Source: Bacteroidia bacterium
GTDB lineage: Bacteria; Bacteroidota; Bacteroidia; Bacteroidales; VadinHA17
Assembly: GCA_026391555.1 (NCBI GenBank)
Contig: JAPLEB010000095.1
Location: forward strand, 1-39,733
Direction: 5' to 3'
DNA length: 39,733 nucleotides
Of this stretch, positions 1 to 8,717 are shown piece after piece. Within the stretch, counting starts at the first letter, position 1; each line of letters starts with the position of its first letter. The notes under the pieces were generated by a model, which saw nothing but the letters and a program-made list of their open reading frames with translations, was not told where the DNA came from and searched no databases. A program made the position numbers and the translations under genes.

Positions 1-1
1 A

Positions 2-448
2 GCAGGAACGGATGTTTATACAATACCTCCAAAAGTTGCAGCTTCCGGTAGAAAAGAACTGAGTGGAAAGTTCTCGTCCCATACACATGAAAACTATGAT
101 GTAAGTCTTTATGATTCAGCAAAAGAGGCTCACATCGAAAAGTTCTGGGAGGTCAATAACAAAGTACTTAATCTGGCAGAAAGACTGGCATCTAAAGTAC
201 CTTCCACCGGATCTGAACTGATTCATATAGCTCATGAAGAAGGTTGTGAGGATATGTTCCCTTCAATAACTAAAGAGGAGAAAATTTTCATCGCCTCTGA
301 TGGAAAAATACCTGTACACTCAAGATGGGCGAAAAAGATAAGCGAAGGCAAAATTGCTCCCGACACATTGCTGACATTAGCCGGCCTGGCTTCATTTACT
401 GCTGACCAGGAGATGCTTGACCAAAGAATCAGAAGTATTATCGAGTAG
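2..448 (+). CDS. Probable transaldolase family protein, C-terminal part (5' end outside window)
   Basis: An open frame runs from the left edge to a TAG at 446-448, giving 148 residues without an N-terminus. The visible start reads AGTDVYTIPPKVAASG, which resembles the late beta-strand and phosphate-binding region of transaldolase/fructose-6-phosphate aldolase proteins (typically G-A/T-D-x-x-T-x-P-x-K). The rest is helical, ending in a short helix rich in charged residues. If correct, the enzyme transfers a dihydroxyacetone unit between sugar phosphates in the cytoplasmic pentose phosphate pathway. The active-site Schiff-base lysine would lie upstream and cannot be checked. An internal ATG at 254 would leave only 64 residues and is not a sensible start because coding continues upstream. 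The assignment rests on one short motif, so another TIM-barrel aldolase is possible. Confidence 0.55.
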   Translation, partial: AGTDVYTIPPKVAASGRKELSGKFSSHTHENYDVSLYDSAKEAHIEKFWEVNNKVLNLAERLASKVPSTGSELIHIAHEEGCEDMFPSITKEEKIFIASDGKIPVHSRWAKKISEGKIAPDTLLTLAGLASFTADQEMLDQRIRSIIE

Positions 449-474
449 AACTAAGGTTAAGGTACATACCCACT

Positions 475-498
475 CAGCCTCAACCTCAGCCTCAGCCT
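475..498. repeat. Hexamer tandem repeat, four CARCCT units
   Basis: Four consecutive hexamers read CAGCCT, CAACCT, CAGCCT, CAGCCT between the end of the transaldolase-like gene and the stop codon of rlmB, overlapping that stop. It may be a remnant of a simple intergenic repeat. No function is evident. Confidence 0.7.
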
Positions 499-1240
499 AC
501 GATTTCGACCTCTGCCTTACCATCTCATAGAGGAGAATACCGGCTGCGACTGAAACATTAAGAGAACCAATACTCCCGGTCATTGGTATCTTAATCTGAT
601 GATCGGACAATGCAATAAGTTCACGGCTGATACCTTTATCTTCTGAACCGAGTATCAATACGGAAGGACCTGCTAATTGAGTCTCTGAAGCTAATTTACC
701 CGATTTTTCTGCTGCACAAATTACCTTCAGCCCCGATTCTTTCAGAAACTCAATAGCCCTTACAATGCTTTTTTCCCTGCAGACAGGGAACGAATGTAAA
801 GCCCCTGCAGATGTTTTAACTGCATCGGCTGTTATCCTGGCTGACCCTTTTTCGGGAATTATTATTGCGTGGGCTCCCATACATTCAGCTGTACGTACTA
901 TCGCACCAAAGTTTCTTACATCCGAAACACCATCCAGGGCTATGATCAAAGGATCTTCTCCTTTTTCAAAAACCATTGGAAGTAGATTGGCAATATATTG
1001 ATATTCAATAACTGACAGCCAAGCTAATACCCCCTGATGGTTTTTCCGTGTCACCAGTTCTATTCTTTCAACTGGTACTATCTGATAAACAATGTTATGA
1101 GTTTTTACTTCGGTCATAAGTTCATGATAAAGGGCACCCTGAAGACCCTGTTTTACCAACAACCGGTCGATCTGTTTTCCAGCTTTAATAGCCTCAATCA
1201 CAGCTCTCAATCCAAAAATGCAATCTGATTCTTTCTGCAT
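497..1240 (-). CDS. rlmB: 23S rRNA (guanosine-2'-O-)-methyltransferase RlmB (TrmH/SpoU family)
   Basis: This 247-residue protein has the two-part layout of RlmB. An N-terminal substrate-binding domain (about residues 5-75, starting FGLRAVIEAI) is followed by a SpoU/TrmH knotted methyltransferase domain (about 90-245). SpoU motif 1 is ALDGVSDVRNFGAIVRTAE, with the conserved N and R of the active site. Motif 2 is LILGSEDKGISREL, and motif 3 is IPMTGSIGSLNVSVAAGI, which forms the S-adenosylmethionine-binding knot. The family methylates the 2'-OH of G2251 (E. coli numbering) in the ribosomal P-loop. Length and motifs are complete. The ATG at 1238-1240 is the natural start. It is the last gene of a minus-strand block, 89 bp below the GWxTD gene. 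A related TrmH-family paralogue cannot be fully excluded. Confidence 0.9.
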   Translation of the reverse strand: MQKESDCIFGLRAVIEAIKAGKQIDRLLVKQGLQGALYHELMTEVKTHNIVYQIVPVERIELVTRKNHQGVLAWLSVIEYQYIANLLPMVFEKGEDPLIIALDGVSDVRNFGAIVRTAECMGAHAIIIPEKGSARITADAVKTSAGALHSFPVCREKSIVRAIEFLKESGLKVICAAEKSGKLASETQLAGPSVLILGSEDKGISRELIALSDHQIKIPMTGSIGSLNVSVAAGILLYEMVRQRSKS

Positions 1241-1289
1241 ATTGTAAATATAACATCAACGTTAATTATCTTATATGGTGTATAATAAT

Positions 1290-1319
1290 GTAAAGACGGC
1301 ATGCATGCCATCTCTCTAC
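1290..1319. repeat. Imperfect palindrome with perfect 12-bp core
   Basis: A perfect palindrome GGCATGCATGCC at 1298-1309 is flanked by imperfect arms (GTAAAGAC on the left, TCTCTCTAC on the right), giving a roughly 30-bp hairpin-forming element between rlmB and the GWxTD gene. The GTAGAGAC-type arms resemble short dispersed repeats between genes in Bacteroidota, from memory and not checked. It could shape the 3' end or the processing of the GWxTD transcript. Confidence 0.55.
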
Positions 1320-1329
1320 ATGATATCCA

Positions 1330-2667
1330 TTATATCCCTTCCGGATTATCGAGACGGAAAACAATTCCTTTTTTCCAGCAGGTAATAGCCTGGTCCCAGT
1401 ATGTTACAAGAGTTTCGCTTCGGCTCAGGTAATAGTCATTATCGGAAAAGAGATTTTCTTTCTTTTTAAAGTTAAAGAACAGATAATCATCACTCACCAT
1501 GTATCTGCCCCCCCAGGAGGATTTAATCACAGGCTTCCTGTAACCCCAGCTCTCTCCTTCGGATGTTTTATAAACTTTATCAGGTGGCCCGTAAATTATA
1601 TAGATCATTCCCCTCTCGCTCCTCCAACCTTCTTTGTATGATGTGAAATAATAGTTCGAGTAAAGTACCCGGGTATAGTATATCCTTATTAGTTCCCTGG
1701 CCTTTTCAACATTCCCTCCGCATTTAATCCAGAAATCGTCAAGAGCTACCTTAGGTTTTATGGCCGACCTTAAAGTGGCGACTTCATCCTGGGATGCCAG
1801 GTAGGCAAGAGGTTCAATCATTACTTCAGGGGCAGTCATTGCCGGATAGGAGGCTCCCAGATTTAAAAAGGTGAATCCCTCTTTGATATTCCTTCCAACT
1901 GAGCAAAGATAGATGCCTTCTCTCGGGAACATCATTGGCAGAGTATCAGAATAAGGTATAGTGACAACCTGCTCCGGGTTGTAGTCGAGTGTCTTCCCGG
2001 GAAGGAGCATCGACGGTGGATCAGGAACTTCCCGGAAAGGTTTGTAAAATGAAATGAAGAGGCTGTCAACCGGCCCCCTCGAGTAAACAAGGTTGATATA
2101 TTCATTAACTCTCAGAACCGGGTTAAAAAGCTCATTTTTCTCGAAATGACCCTGAGCTATGAAATTGTATTTGTTGTTGTACGACAGAGTGTTAAAAGGT
2201 ACAAAAGCCTGCACAACCTGAAGTCGGAGCCTGTCAAGAATTTTTATCTCAGCAATGTATTCAACTCCCTTTTCAACATTAAGAGGAACTTTATAAATAT
2301 ATTCCGGTCTGCCTGCTTCTTTGACTATGCTGATATTATAAGCTGCGGTGTCGGCCAGGATTTTCCCCTGACTGATATTAAAGAGCTTAACAGTAATCAG
2401 CAACATTGCTGTAGGTACACCCTGTGAGTTCGCTTCAGAGAAAAAAAGATCGGTAGCGAAGAATTTTACAGACAGTACCGACAACTCATCAGATTGATTA
2501 ATAACATTATAGCGAGGGTTGATAGGATTCTTTGTTGGATTATAGAGATAGGAGAGATCTTTTGAGTCAAATGTGTTTTGAGTTGTTTTACAGGAACTGA
2601 GAACTGCAAAAATCAGAGTAATGATAAGCAGCAAAAAAATAGTACTGGTGGGAATTCTATTCTTCAT
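1330..2667 (-). CDS. GWxTD domain-containing lipoprotein
   Basis: The 445-residue protein starts with a hydrophobic signal segment and a lipobox LSSC, placing the lipidated cysteine near residue 26. It is therefore probably a periplasmic or outer-membrane lipoprotein. The C-terminal third carries GWRSERGMIYIIYGPPD, then SEGESWGYRKP, the hallmark of the GWxTD domain found in Bacteroidota and other environmental phyla. The domain has no established biochemical role that I know of. The middle part looks beta-rich. I place the start at the ATG at 2665-2667. An in-frame TTG two codons earlier is possible but is a poorer choice. It lies 50 bp downstream of the ABC-F gene on the same strand and may share its transcript. 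Confidence 0.8.
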   Translation of the reverse strand: MKNRIPTSTIFLLLIITLIFAVLSSCKTTQNTFDSKDLSYLYNPTKNPINPRYNVINQSDELSVLSVKFFATDLFFSEANSQGVPTAMLLITVKLFNISQGKILADTAAYNISIVKEAGRPEYIYKVPLNVEKGVEYIAEIKILDRLRLQVVQAFVPFNTLSYNNKYNFIAQGHFEKNELFNPVLRVNEYINLVYSRGPVDSLFISFYKPFREVPDPPSMLLPGKTLDYNPEQVVTIPYSDTLPMMFPREGIYLCSVGRNIKEGFTFLNLGASYPAMTAPEVMIEPLAYLASQDEVATLRSAIKPKVALDDFWIKCGGNVEKARELIRIYYTRVLYSNYYFTSYKEGWRSERGMIYIIYGPPDKVYKTSEGESWGYRKPVIKSSWGGRYMVSDDYLFFNFKKKENLFSDNDYYLSRSETLVTYWDQAITCWKKGIVFRLDNPEGI

Positions 2668-2717
2668 GCCCAAAATTAATTAACTTATTTGATGTTACCA
2701 TCTTTCCATTCTGATTC

Positions 2718-4661
2718 TCAACTGTTATTTCGCAAAAATTCTTCAACCTCCTGGCTATTCTGAGCCCAATTGTTCATTTCTTCGTTAAGTTGTTCTTTCA
2801 AATCCTGGTATTTTTTATAATCATTTTCATCAGATACTGAAGAATTTCCCGGCTCCATGAAGGCTTTATCCACAGCCATAATTTCTGCTTCGATCTTCTC
2901 TATCACTTTCTCAGATTCCTCAAGTCGCCTCCTGAGCTTTCTCAGATTACGGTCAAACTCCTTCTTCTCAAGGTATTTTTGCTTATTTGAGGAAACATTT
3001 GGCTGTACTGTATCATTTTTGGCCTTGTCTTTTCTCTCAATGTCTTTCAGATTTTCAATCTTTTTCTTTCGTAGGAAATCATAAATACCCCCGATATTTT
3101 CCTTTATCCTGTTATGTTTGAATTCATATACCTTCCCGACTATTCCGTCAAGAAAATCCCTGTCGTGCGACACAACAATTAATGTGCCATCAAATTTTAT
3201 CAGGGCCTGTTTGAGGATATCTTTTGAACGCATATCGAGATGATTTGTAGGTTCATCAAGCACCAGCAGATTACTTGGTTCCAGAAGCAGTTTCACCAGG
3301 GCGAGTCTCGAACGCTCACCTCCGGAGAGAACTTTTACCTTCTTCTCAACATCATCTCCCCTGAAAAGAAATGCGCCTAACATATTGCGGATCTTTGCCC
3401 TTATATCTCCTTTTGCTATATCATCGATTGTCTGGAGAACTGTTTTCTCTTCATCCAAAAGTTCATCCTGATTCTGGGCAAAATATCCGATTTTAACGTT
3501 ATGCCCCATTTTCAGGTTACCATCGTGATCAAGCTCTCCGGTAATGATTTTTGAAAGCGTGGTTTTCCCTTCGCCGTTCCTACCCACGAATGCAACTTTT
3601 TCGCCCCTCGATATTTTGATATCAATCTTATTAAGGACTTTTAGCGACCCGTAATTTTTCGAGAGTTCTTCTGCTTCTACAACGACCGTCCCGGAGCGGG
3701 GAGCCGGTGGGAACCTCAGGTTGATAGCGCTTTTATCTTCTTCATCAACTTCAAGTCTTTCAACCTTATCGAGTTGTTTTATCTTCGACTGAACCTGGAC
3801 AGCTTTTGTTGCCTTGGACCTGAACCGTTCAATAAACTTTTCGGTATCTTCGATTTTTTTTTGCTGGTTCCTGAAAGCGGCGATCTGCTGTTCTCTTCTT
3901 TCCTCTCTCAGTACAAGATATTTTGACCATGAGGCTTTGTAGTCATAAATTTTCCCAAGGGATATCTCGATTGTCCTTCTGGTTACATTATCAAGAAATG
4001 CGCGGTCGTGAGAAACAAGCACCACTGCACCGGGGTACCCGGCAAGAAATGATTCGAGCCACTGAATAGACTCAATATCAAGATGGTTTGTTGGTTCATC
4101 AAGAAGAAAGAGAGAAGGCTTTTTAAGGAGGATCTTGGCAAGTTCAATGCGCATCCTCCAACCGCCGCTTAACTCATTTGTTAATCTGTCAAAGTCTTTT
4201 CGTTCAAACCCTAATCCAAGGAGAGTCTGCTCCGCTTCTGCCATATAGTTGGTTCCGCCAAGCATTCTGTACCTCTCTTCAACTATAGTCAGATAATCGC
4301 AGAGTTTAAGATAATCGGACGATTCATAATCTTCTCTTCTTGCAATCTCCGAACCGCAATGTTCTATCTCCTCTGAAAGGCTGATGATCTCCGAAAATGC
4401 TGTTATTGTTTCATTTAAGACAGTTGTTGTATCATCTACCTTCATCTGCTGAGGCAGATACCCTATTGTAACATCTTTCGACATATCGATCTGACCTGCA
4501 GCAGCGCTCTGCTGGCCTGAAATAATCTTAAGAAGAGTTGATTTTCCCGCACCGTTTTTTCCTGCCAGACCAATACGGTCATGATCATTTATAAGAAAGG
4601 AGATATTTGTTAACAAATCAAAACTGCCAAACGATACTGAAATATCCTGAACCGAGACCAT
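2718..4661 (-). CDS. ABC-F family ATPase (Uup-like, ribosome-associated type)
   Basis: The protein has 647 residues and two ABC ATPase domains with no membrane segment, the definition of ABC-F proteins. Domain 1 has Walker A GLAGKNGAGKS (about 31-41), signature NELSGGWRMR and Walker B LFLLDEPTNHLD. Domain 2 has Walker A FVGRNGEGKTT, signature KVLSGGERSR and Walker B LLVLDEPTNHLD. A charged linker lies between the domains, and the C-terminus is a coiled coil rich in K, R and E (about 565-640), as in Uup. Family members act on ribosomes in translation quality control, or in antibiotic resistance. The sequence does not show which, and nothing nearby suggests resistance. Both catalytic glutamates after Walker B are present. 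The start is ATG, with a good -7 box 21 bp upstream. Confidence 0.9.
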   Translation of the reverse strand: MVSVQDISVSFGSFDLLTNISFLINDHDRIGLAGKNGAGKSTLLKIISGQQSAAAGQIDMSKDVTIGYLPQQMKVDDTTTVLNETITAFSEIISLSEEIEHCGSEIARREDYESSDYLKLCDYLTIVEERYRMLGGTNYMAEAEQTLLGLGFERKDFDRLTNELSGGWRMRIELAKILLKKPSLFLLDEPTNHLDIESIQWLESFLAGYPGAVVLVSHDRAFLDNVTRRTIEISLGKIYDYKASWSKYLVLREERREQQIAAFRNQQKKIEDTEKFIERFRSKATKAVQVQSKIKQLDKVERLEVDEEDKSAINLRFPPAPRSGTVVVEAEELSKNYGSLKVLNKIDIKISRGEKVAFVGRNGEGKTTLSKIITGELDHDGNLKMGHNVKIGYFAQNQDELLDEEKTVLQTIDDIAKGDIRAKIRNMLGAFLFRGDDVEKKVKVLSGGERSRLALVKLLLEPSNLLVLDEPTNHLDMRSKDILKQALIKFDGTLIVVSHDRDFLDGIVGKVYEFKHNRIKENIGGIYDFLRKKKIENLKDIERKDKAKNDTVQPNVSSNKQKYLEKKEFDRNLRKLRRRLEESEKVIEKIEAEIMAVDKAFMEPGNSSVSDENDYKKYQDLKEQLNEEMNNWAQNSQEVEEFLRNNS

Positions 4662-4681
4662 AGATTAAAATAAAATGTCTG

Positions 4682-4689
4682 CAAATATA
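4682..4689 (-). promoter_or_regulatory. Candidate -7 box upstream of the ABC-F gene
   Basis: On the minus strand this reads TATATTTG, a perfect match to the Bacteroidota -7 consensus TAnnTTTG, 21 bp before the ATG. The -33 region has no clear TTTG, so the assignment rests on one box. Confidence 0.4.
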
Positions 4690-4723
4690 GAAAAAGAAAG
4701 TGAGTCCCGGAAAGTGTTTTTTT

Positions 4724-4832
4724 TGCCATAAAGGCACAAAGACACAAAGTTGCACCAATGGTATATTATTAAAGATAAGTTCTTTATGATCCCGATAGCT
4801 ATCGGAATTAGTGCCTTAGTGTCTTAGTGGCA
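4724..4832. repeat. Imperfect inverted repeat with central 14-bp palindrome
   Basis: The left arm (TGCCATAAAGGCACAAAGAC, 4724-4743) is an imperfect reverse complement of the right arm (about 4808-4832, reading GTGCCTTAGTGTCTTAGTGG from 4811). Inside, near the right arm, is the perfect palindrome CCGATAGCTATCGG (4792-4805). It sits in the 205-bp gap between the T9SS-sorted gene and the ABC-F gene. There is no coding potential. It resembles a small non-autonomous repeat element, which is inference. Confidence 0.6.
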
Positions 4833-4866
4833 TTTTATTTTGCCTATATAAAAGGAGATTGTAACT

Positions 4867-5655
4867 TCAGTTTGAATTTTTTATAAATTTCCTGGTAATG
4901 AGCTTATCGGATGTTCGGATTCTGATTATATAAAGGCCTTCATCGAGCCCTGAAACCGGTATCGTCACAGTCTGTTCCCCTGAGAATTTGGATGACCATA
5001 AGGATATTCCTGTAATGCCCTGGATATCAATATATTGCAGGTTTTGTATGTTACTGATAGTCAGGTAGTCACGGGCGGGATTAGGATATATCATCATACC
5101 CGGAAACTTTTCTTCAGAATCATAAGTTGCCACATTTTCTGCAAATACAAAATCGTCCCAATAAGCAATACTGTACTGATATGTTCTGACCTCAAGATAA
5201 AAATAGTTAGCATTGGCCGGAGCTGTGATGTCAACAAAAAACTGCTGCCACAAATCACTTTTCAAGTAATTTGTAGTAGATTGTAATATTGGTTTTGTTA
5301 AAGGATCATCAATGTCAATGTCCGTAGAATCTATCCAATTGCACCAGATCCGGCAGCCGTGCCCATTTCCTGTAGTTACGGTTTTATAGAAGAGCGAAAA
5401 CATGTATTTCTTTCCCGGAGTAACAGTAAGTTTCTGTGCTAGGGATTTTGTATCGCCTACAGATCCTGTTTGCTTACAGGAATAATTTCCATTTAAAATA
5501 TTAACAGAATCTTTTTGGCAGCTTTCTGCAGGACTCCACGGGGTGGGTTTGGTAGTTTTTTCCCAAGTCTCAAATCCCGGATTTTCAACCAGGTTCTGAG
5601 AAATTAAAGTAAGCTCCAATGCAAGGAGCAGCACGAAGAAGATAGCTCTTTTCAT
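4867..5655 (-). CDS. Secreted protein with carbohydrate-binding-like domain and T9SS type A sorting domain
   Basis: The 262-residue protein has an N-terminal signal peptide (hydrophobic FVLLLALELTLISQ). A beta-sandwich-like domain begins NLVENPGFETW, the usual opening of CBM4/9-type modules, and continues with VTPGKKYMFSLFYKT and YFYLEVRTYQYSIAYWDDF. The last 75 residues read MMIYPNPARDYLTISN through GLYIIRIRTSDKLITRKFIK, a standard type A C-terminal domain that directs export through the type IX secretion system and cell-surface attachment. No catalytic domain is present, so it may bind carbohydrate or act as an accessory surface protein. The ligand is unknown. It is probably monocistronic, with repeat-containing gaps on both sides. 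Confidence 0.75.
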   Translation of the reverse strand: MKRAIFFVLLLALELTLISQNLVENPGFETWEKTTKPTPWSPAESCQKDSVNILNGNYSCKQTGSVGDTKSLAQKLTVTPGKKYMFSLFYKTVTTGNGHGCRIWCNWIDSTDIDIDDPLTKPILQSTTNYLKSDLWQQFFVDITAPANANYFYLEVRTYQYSIAYWDDFVFAENVATYDSEEKFPGMMIYPNPARDYLTISNIQNLQYIDIQGITGISLWSSKFSGEQTVTIPVSGLDEGLYIIRIRTSDKLITRKFIKNSN

Positions 5656-5687
5656 AAAAGTCAGTATTAGAAATAGTTAAATAAAAT

Positions 5688-5709
5688 AAATTTGTTGCGA
5701 GACAAATTT
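5688..5709. promoter_or_regulatory. Perfect 8-bp inverted repeat in a divergent intergenic region
   Basis: AAATTTGT and ACAAATTT are exact reverse complements separated by the six bases TGCGAG. The site lies 33 bp upstream of the T9SS-sorted gene, in the 262-bp divergent gap to the hydrolase gene. It could be a regulator-binding dyad or a leader hairpin. No partner is visible. Confidence 0.45.
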
Positions 5710-5854
5710 CTGATGCTAATTTCCGCAAATTCTATTAAAAAAGCAAATTTATTTTCATTTTGACTGTATTAATTAATAGATTCATCACGAAATTTCTGTA
5801 AGAGGATATATTTTCCTCATGAGAAATTCTGAATAAAGTTCTCTCTGAAAAAGT

Positions 5855-5862
5855 TATATTTG
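5855..5862 (+). promoter_or_regulatory. Candidate -7 box upstream of the alpha/beta hydrolase
   Basis: TATATTTG matches TAnnTTTG perfectly and lies 55 bp before the ATG. No convincing -33 TTTG is seen at 19-21 bp. The rest of the 5656-5917 gap is AT-rich, with no gene visible. Confidence 0.4.
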
Positions 5863-5917
5863 CAGAATAATAAGTACTGATCAACCATTTCCAGGATAAT
5901 CGTAAATTTATGATATC

Positions 5918-7153
5918 ATGAAGATTAACAGTAAAATATTGAAGTTTTCAGCCATTGTCTTAATATTTTTCACAGTTGTAACCTCTTGCACAAAAGATGA
6001 TAATAGCCCGGGCTATTCATACTTTGTGTCAAAAGAGTTTAAATTTTCGTATACCAGGGGTTATATAAACAGTTTGATTGATATTGTTTCCATATCGGTT
6101 CCCGAAGTTAGCAACCTTAAACCACTTGTGGCCAGCGATATTAATGTTTATAAGATGATTTATAAAACCACTATTAATGGTCATCAGATTAACGCGTCGG
6201 GTTTAGTTTGCGTTCCGTCAACTCCCGGGGATTATCCGGTTCTCTCTTTCCAGAATGGAACAAATACTGTCAGCGCTAATGCACCAAGTGAATTACCATC
6301 AGATTATTCTTACCAGTTGGTTGAGATTATTGCCTCCATGGGATATGTTGTTGTGATTGCTGATTATCCGGGATTTGGAGAATCTGTTCAGGTGCCTCAC
6401 CCTTATCTGGTTGCCGAACCCACGATACGATCCTTGGTCGACATGTTGTTTGCTGTGAAAGAACTTTCCAACTCGGAACTGCCGGGTATATCCTTAAAGA
6501 ATGAGTATTATCTCATTGGTTATTCGCAAGGCGGCTGGGCCACTCTTGCTTTGCATAAAGCAATTGAGATTGACTATCATGATGATTTTAATCTAAAGGG
6601 AAGTGCCTGTGGAGCCGGTCCCTATAATATTTTTCTTCTTTTGCAGGGTATGGTAAATTTATCAACATATCCAATGCCTGTTTATCTGGGCTATATTTTA
6701 AATGCCTATACTTCTTACAATCAATTTACCAACCCTGTTACTGATATCTTTAAGGAGCCCTACGCCACAAGGGTCAGTTCGTTGTACACAGGTTTACTGA
6801 CTTCAGGTCAGATCAACAGCCAGCTTACAACCTCGATTGTCGGATTAATTACTCCGGCTTTTCTTTCCGGGTTTGCTACTTCACCAAAATATGCTTCTGT
6901 AAGGGATGCTTTCAATAATAATAGTATAACTGCATGGCATACTTACAAGCCTCTTCTTATGATGCACGGAGCAAAAGATACACATGTAGATCCTGTTTCA
7001 ACAGAAAATATGTATAGCGCTATGGTTCAGGCAGGAACATCTGCTGATATATGTCAAAAGGTCATAATCCCGAATGTTGACCATGGGGATGGTGTTGTTC
7101 CCTTCATGATACAAAGTCTTCTGTTCCTGAAAAGCCTGAGTACTTCAAACTAA
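5918..7153 (+). CDS. Alpha/beta hydrolase lipoprotein (secretory-lipase/esterase-like)
   Basis: This 411-residue protein has a lipoprotein signal peptide ending VVTSC (lipidated Cys near residue 24), so it is probably anchored in the outer membrane or periplasm. The alpha/beta hydrolase fold is clear. The nucleophile elbow is GYSQGG with Ser203. The late acid is probably Asp354 in HGAKDTHVD, and the histidine is His389 in NVDHGDG. The oxyanion region is around the FQNGTNT segment. The arrangement, with a lid-like insertion between the nucleophile and the acid, resembles secretory lipases and related esterases. The substrate cannot be read from sequence. A hairpin terminator follows the stop codon directly, so the gene is probably transcribed alone. 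Confidence 0.8.
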   Translation: MKINSKILKFSAIVLIFFTVVTSCTKDDNSPGYSYFVSKEFKFSYTRGYINSLIDIVSISVPEVSNLKPLVASDINVYKMIYKTTINGHQINASGLVCVPSTPGDYPVLSFQNGTNTVSANAPSELPSDYSYQLVEIIASMGYVVVIADYPGFGESVQVPHPYLVAEPTIRSLVDMLFAVKELSNSELPGISLKNEYYLIGYSQGGWATLALHKAIEIDYHDDFNLKGSACGAGPYNIFLLLQGMVNLSTYPMPVYLGYILNAYTSYNQFTNPVTDIFKEPYATRVSSLYTGLLTSGQINSQLTTSIVGLITPAFLSGFATSPKYASVRDAFNNNSITAWHTYKPLLMMHGAKDTHVDPVSTENMYSAMVQAGTSADICQKVIIPNVDHGDGVVPFMIQSLLFLKSLSTSN

Positions 7154-7183
7154 AATTCCGGTAAACCGGATTTATTTTTTTTT
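7154..7183 (+). terminator. Rho-independent terminator after the hydrolase gene
   Basis: A short stem with TCCGG and CCGGA arms (57-61 and 66-70 of the 7100 block) closes a TAAA loop and is followed by TTTATTTTTTTTT. The hairpin and T-tract begin immediately after the TAA and lie before rlmD, separating the two genes. Confidence 0.75.
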
Positions 7184-7203
7184 AAATCAGAGAGATTAAT
7201 TAA

Positions 7204-8616
7204 GTGGGAAGAAAAAAATATCTGCCTTTATTGGAAAAGGTCAGGATAACTGACATCGGTGCCGAAGGAAATGCATTGGCAAGGGTAGACAACCTGGTCG
7301 TATTTGTACCTATGCTCATCCCGGGCGATGTCGTTGATATCAGGGTTATTAAGAGGAGAAAAAAATATCTTGAAGGCAGGGTGGTTAAATTTCATGAATA
7401 CTCTGCTGACAGGATCGAACCCCGTTGCAGCCATTTCGGAGTTTGCGGAGGGTGCAAGTGGCAGCATCTTCCATATCATCTTCAGCTTCAGTACAAGGAG
7501 AAGCAGGTGAGGGATAATCTGACAAGAATCGGAAAGATTGAACTGCCTGAAATTAATTCCATCATTGGATCCGCTGAAGAATTCCTGTATAGAAATAAAC
7601 TCGAATACACATTTTCCGATAAACGGTGGCTCACAAAAGAGGAGGTGGGTTCGGACAATAAATATGAAAGGGAAGGTGCCCTGGGATTTCATATTCCCGG
7701 GCTGTTTGATAAAGTGCTCGATATTAAGGAGTGTCATCTTCAGCCGGAGCCTTCTAATACAATAAAGAATGCTGTCAGGGAGTATGCCGGCAGGAATAAT
7801 CTGCAATTTTTCGACCTTAGGGAACAAAAAGGATTTCTCCGGAACCTGGTGATCCGTAACTCTCTTGAAGGCAACGTAATGGTTATCGCTGTCTTTTTTC
7901 ATGATGATATTGAGAAAAGAGAAGGATTGCTTGATTTTCTTGCTTCGGAATTTCCACGGATCACTTCTCTGATGTATGTGATTAATTCAAAAAAGAATGA
8001 TTCACTGAATGATCAAAATCCGATATTGTACAAGGGTGACAACCATTTAGTTGAGGAGATGAATGGTTTAAAGTTCAGGATCGGGCCAAAATCATTTTAT
8101 CAGACAAACACAAAGCAGGCTCTGGAACTGTACCGGATTGCAAAGGATTTTGCAGGACTGACGGGGAAAGAAATTGTATATGATCTTTATACCGGAACAG
8201 GGACAATCGCCAATTTTATTGCAGGTTATGCTGATAAAGTAATTGGTATTGAATATGTTGATGAAGCGGTGAAGGATGCGAAAATTAATTCTGAAATAAA
8301 TAACATCCGGAATACTCTTTTTATTGCAGGAGATATGAAAGATGTTCTTTCCGAAGAATTTATAAAAGATAACGGGAAACCAGATGTTATTATCACGGAT
8401 CCACCGAGGGCAGGAATGCATGAAGATGTAATAAAGACAATAATGAAAGCTGCCCCTGATAAAATCGTCTATGTAAGCTGTAACCCTTCTACCCAGGCAC
8501 GCGATATCTTATTGCTGTCAGAAGATTATAAGGTTACCAATGTTCAGCCTGTTGATATGTTTCCTCATACTCATCACGTTGAAAATATTGTCCTTCTGAA
8601 GAGGAAACAGAGCTAA
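7204..8616 (+). CDS. rlmD: 23S rRNA (uracil-C5)-methyltransferase, RlmD/RumA family
   Basis: This 470-residue enzyme starts with GTG. A TAA lies directly upstream in frame and no ATG precedes the first domain, so the GTG is well supported. The N-terminal TRAM RNA-binding domain spans about 8-65. Four cysteines (Cys75, Cys81, Cys84 in CSHFGVCGGC, and Cys177 in KECHL) match the [4Fe-4S] cluster ligands of RumA. The methyltransferase domain shows YDLYTGTGTIANF (SAM binding), ITDPPRAGMHEDV, and the catalytic Cys426 in YVSCNPSTQARD. The expected reaction is SAM-dependent 5-methylation of a uridine in 23S rRNA (U1939 in E. coli). Position specificity is not certain, because some bacteria use one enzyme for two sites. 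Confidence 0.9.
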   Translation: MGRKKYLPLLEKVRITDIGAEGNALARVDNLVVFVPMLIPGDVVDIRVIKRRKKYLEGRVVKFHEYSADRIEPRCSHFGVCGGCKWQHLPYHLQLQYKEKQVRDNLTRIGKIELPEINSIIGSAEEFLYRNKLEYTFSDKRWLTKEEVGSDNKYEREGALGFHIPGLFDKVLDIKECHLQPEPSNTIKNAVREYAGRNNLQFFDLREQKGFLRNLVIRNSLEGNVMVIAVFFHDDIEKREGLLDFLASEFPRITSLMYVINSKKNDSLNDQNPILYKGDNHLVEEMNGLKFRIGPKSFYQTNTKQALELYRIAKDFAGLTGKEIVYDLYTGTGTIANFIAGYADKVIGIEYVDEAVKDAKINSEINNIRNTLFIAGDMKDVLSEEFIKDNGKPDVIITDPPRAGMHEDVIKTIMKAAPDKIVYVSCNPSTQARDILLLSEDYKVTNVQPVDMFPHTHHVENIVLLKRKQS

Positions 8617-8636
8617 GTAAATTCCCATGTAAAAAC

Positions 8637-8667
8637 CTTGTTTTGTTGTTAAAATCTGCTATTTTTG
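8637..8667 (+). promoter_or_regulatory. Candidate promoter of the GH27 gene
   Basis: The -33-like CTTG (8637-8640) is followed, after exactly 19 bp, by TATTTTTG (8660-8667), a perfect TAnnTTTG -7 box. The ATG is 50 bp further on. Spacing and sequence fit the Bacteroidota housekeeping sigma consensus. Confidence 0.55.
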
Positions 8668-8717
8668 GCGAATACTGATTAGTTACAAACCATATTATTA
8701 ACCTAAAATTATAAATC

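Noticed and set aside
2671-2678. TAATTTTG (minus strand) as a promoter -7 box for the GWxTD gene
   Set aside because: It lies only a few bases before the ATG, so transcription would start within or after the start codon.
7228-7902. 224-residue open frame opposite rlmD
   Set aside because: It is fully antisense to the well-supported rlmD gene, has no recognisable domain and has a low-complexity, Ser/Ile/Phe-rich composition.
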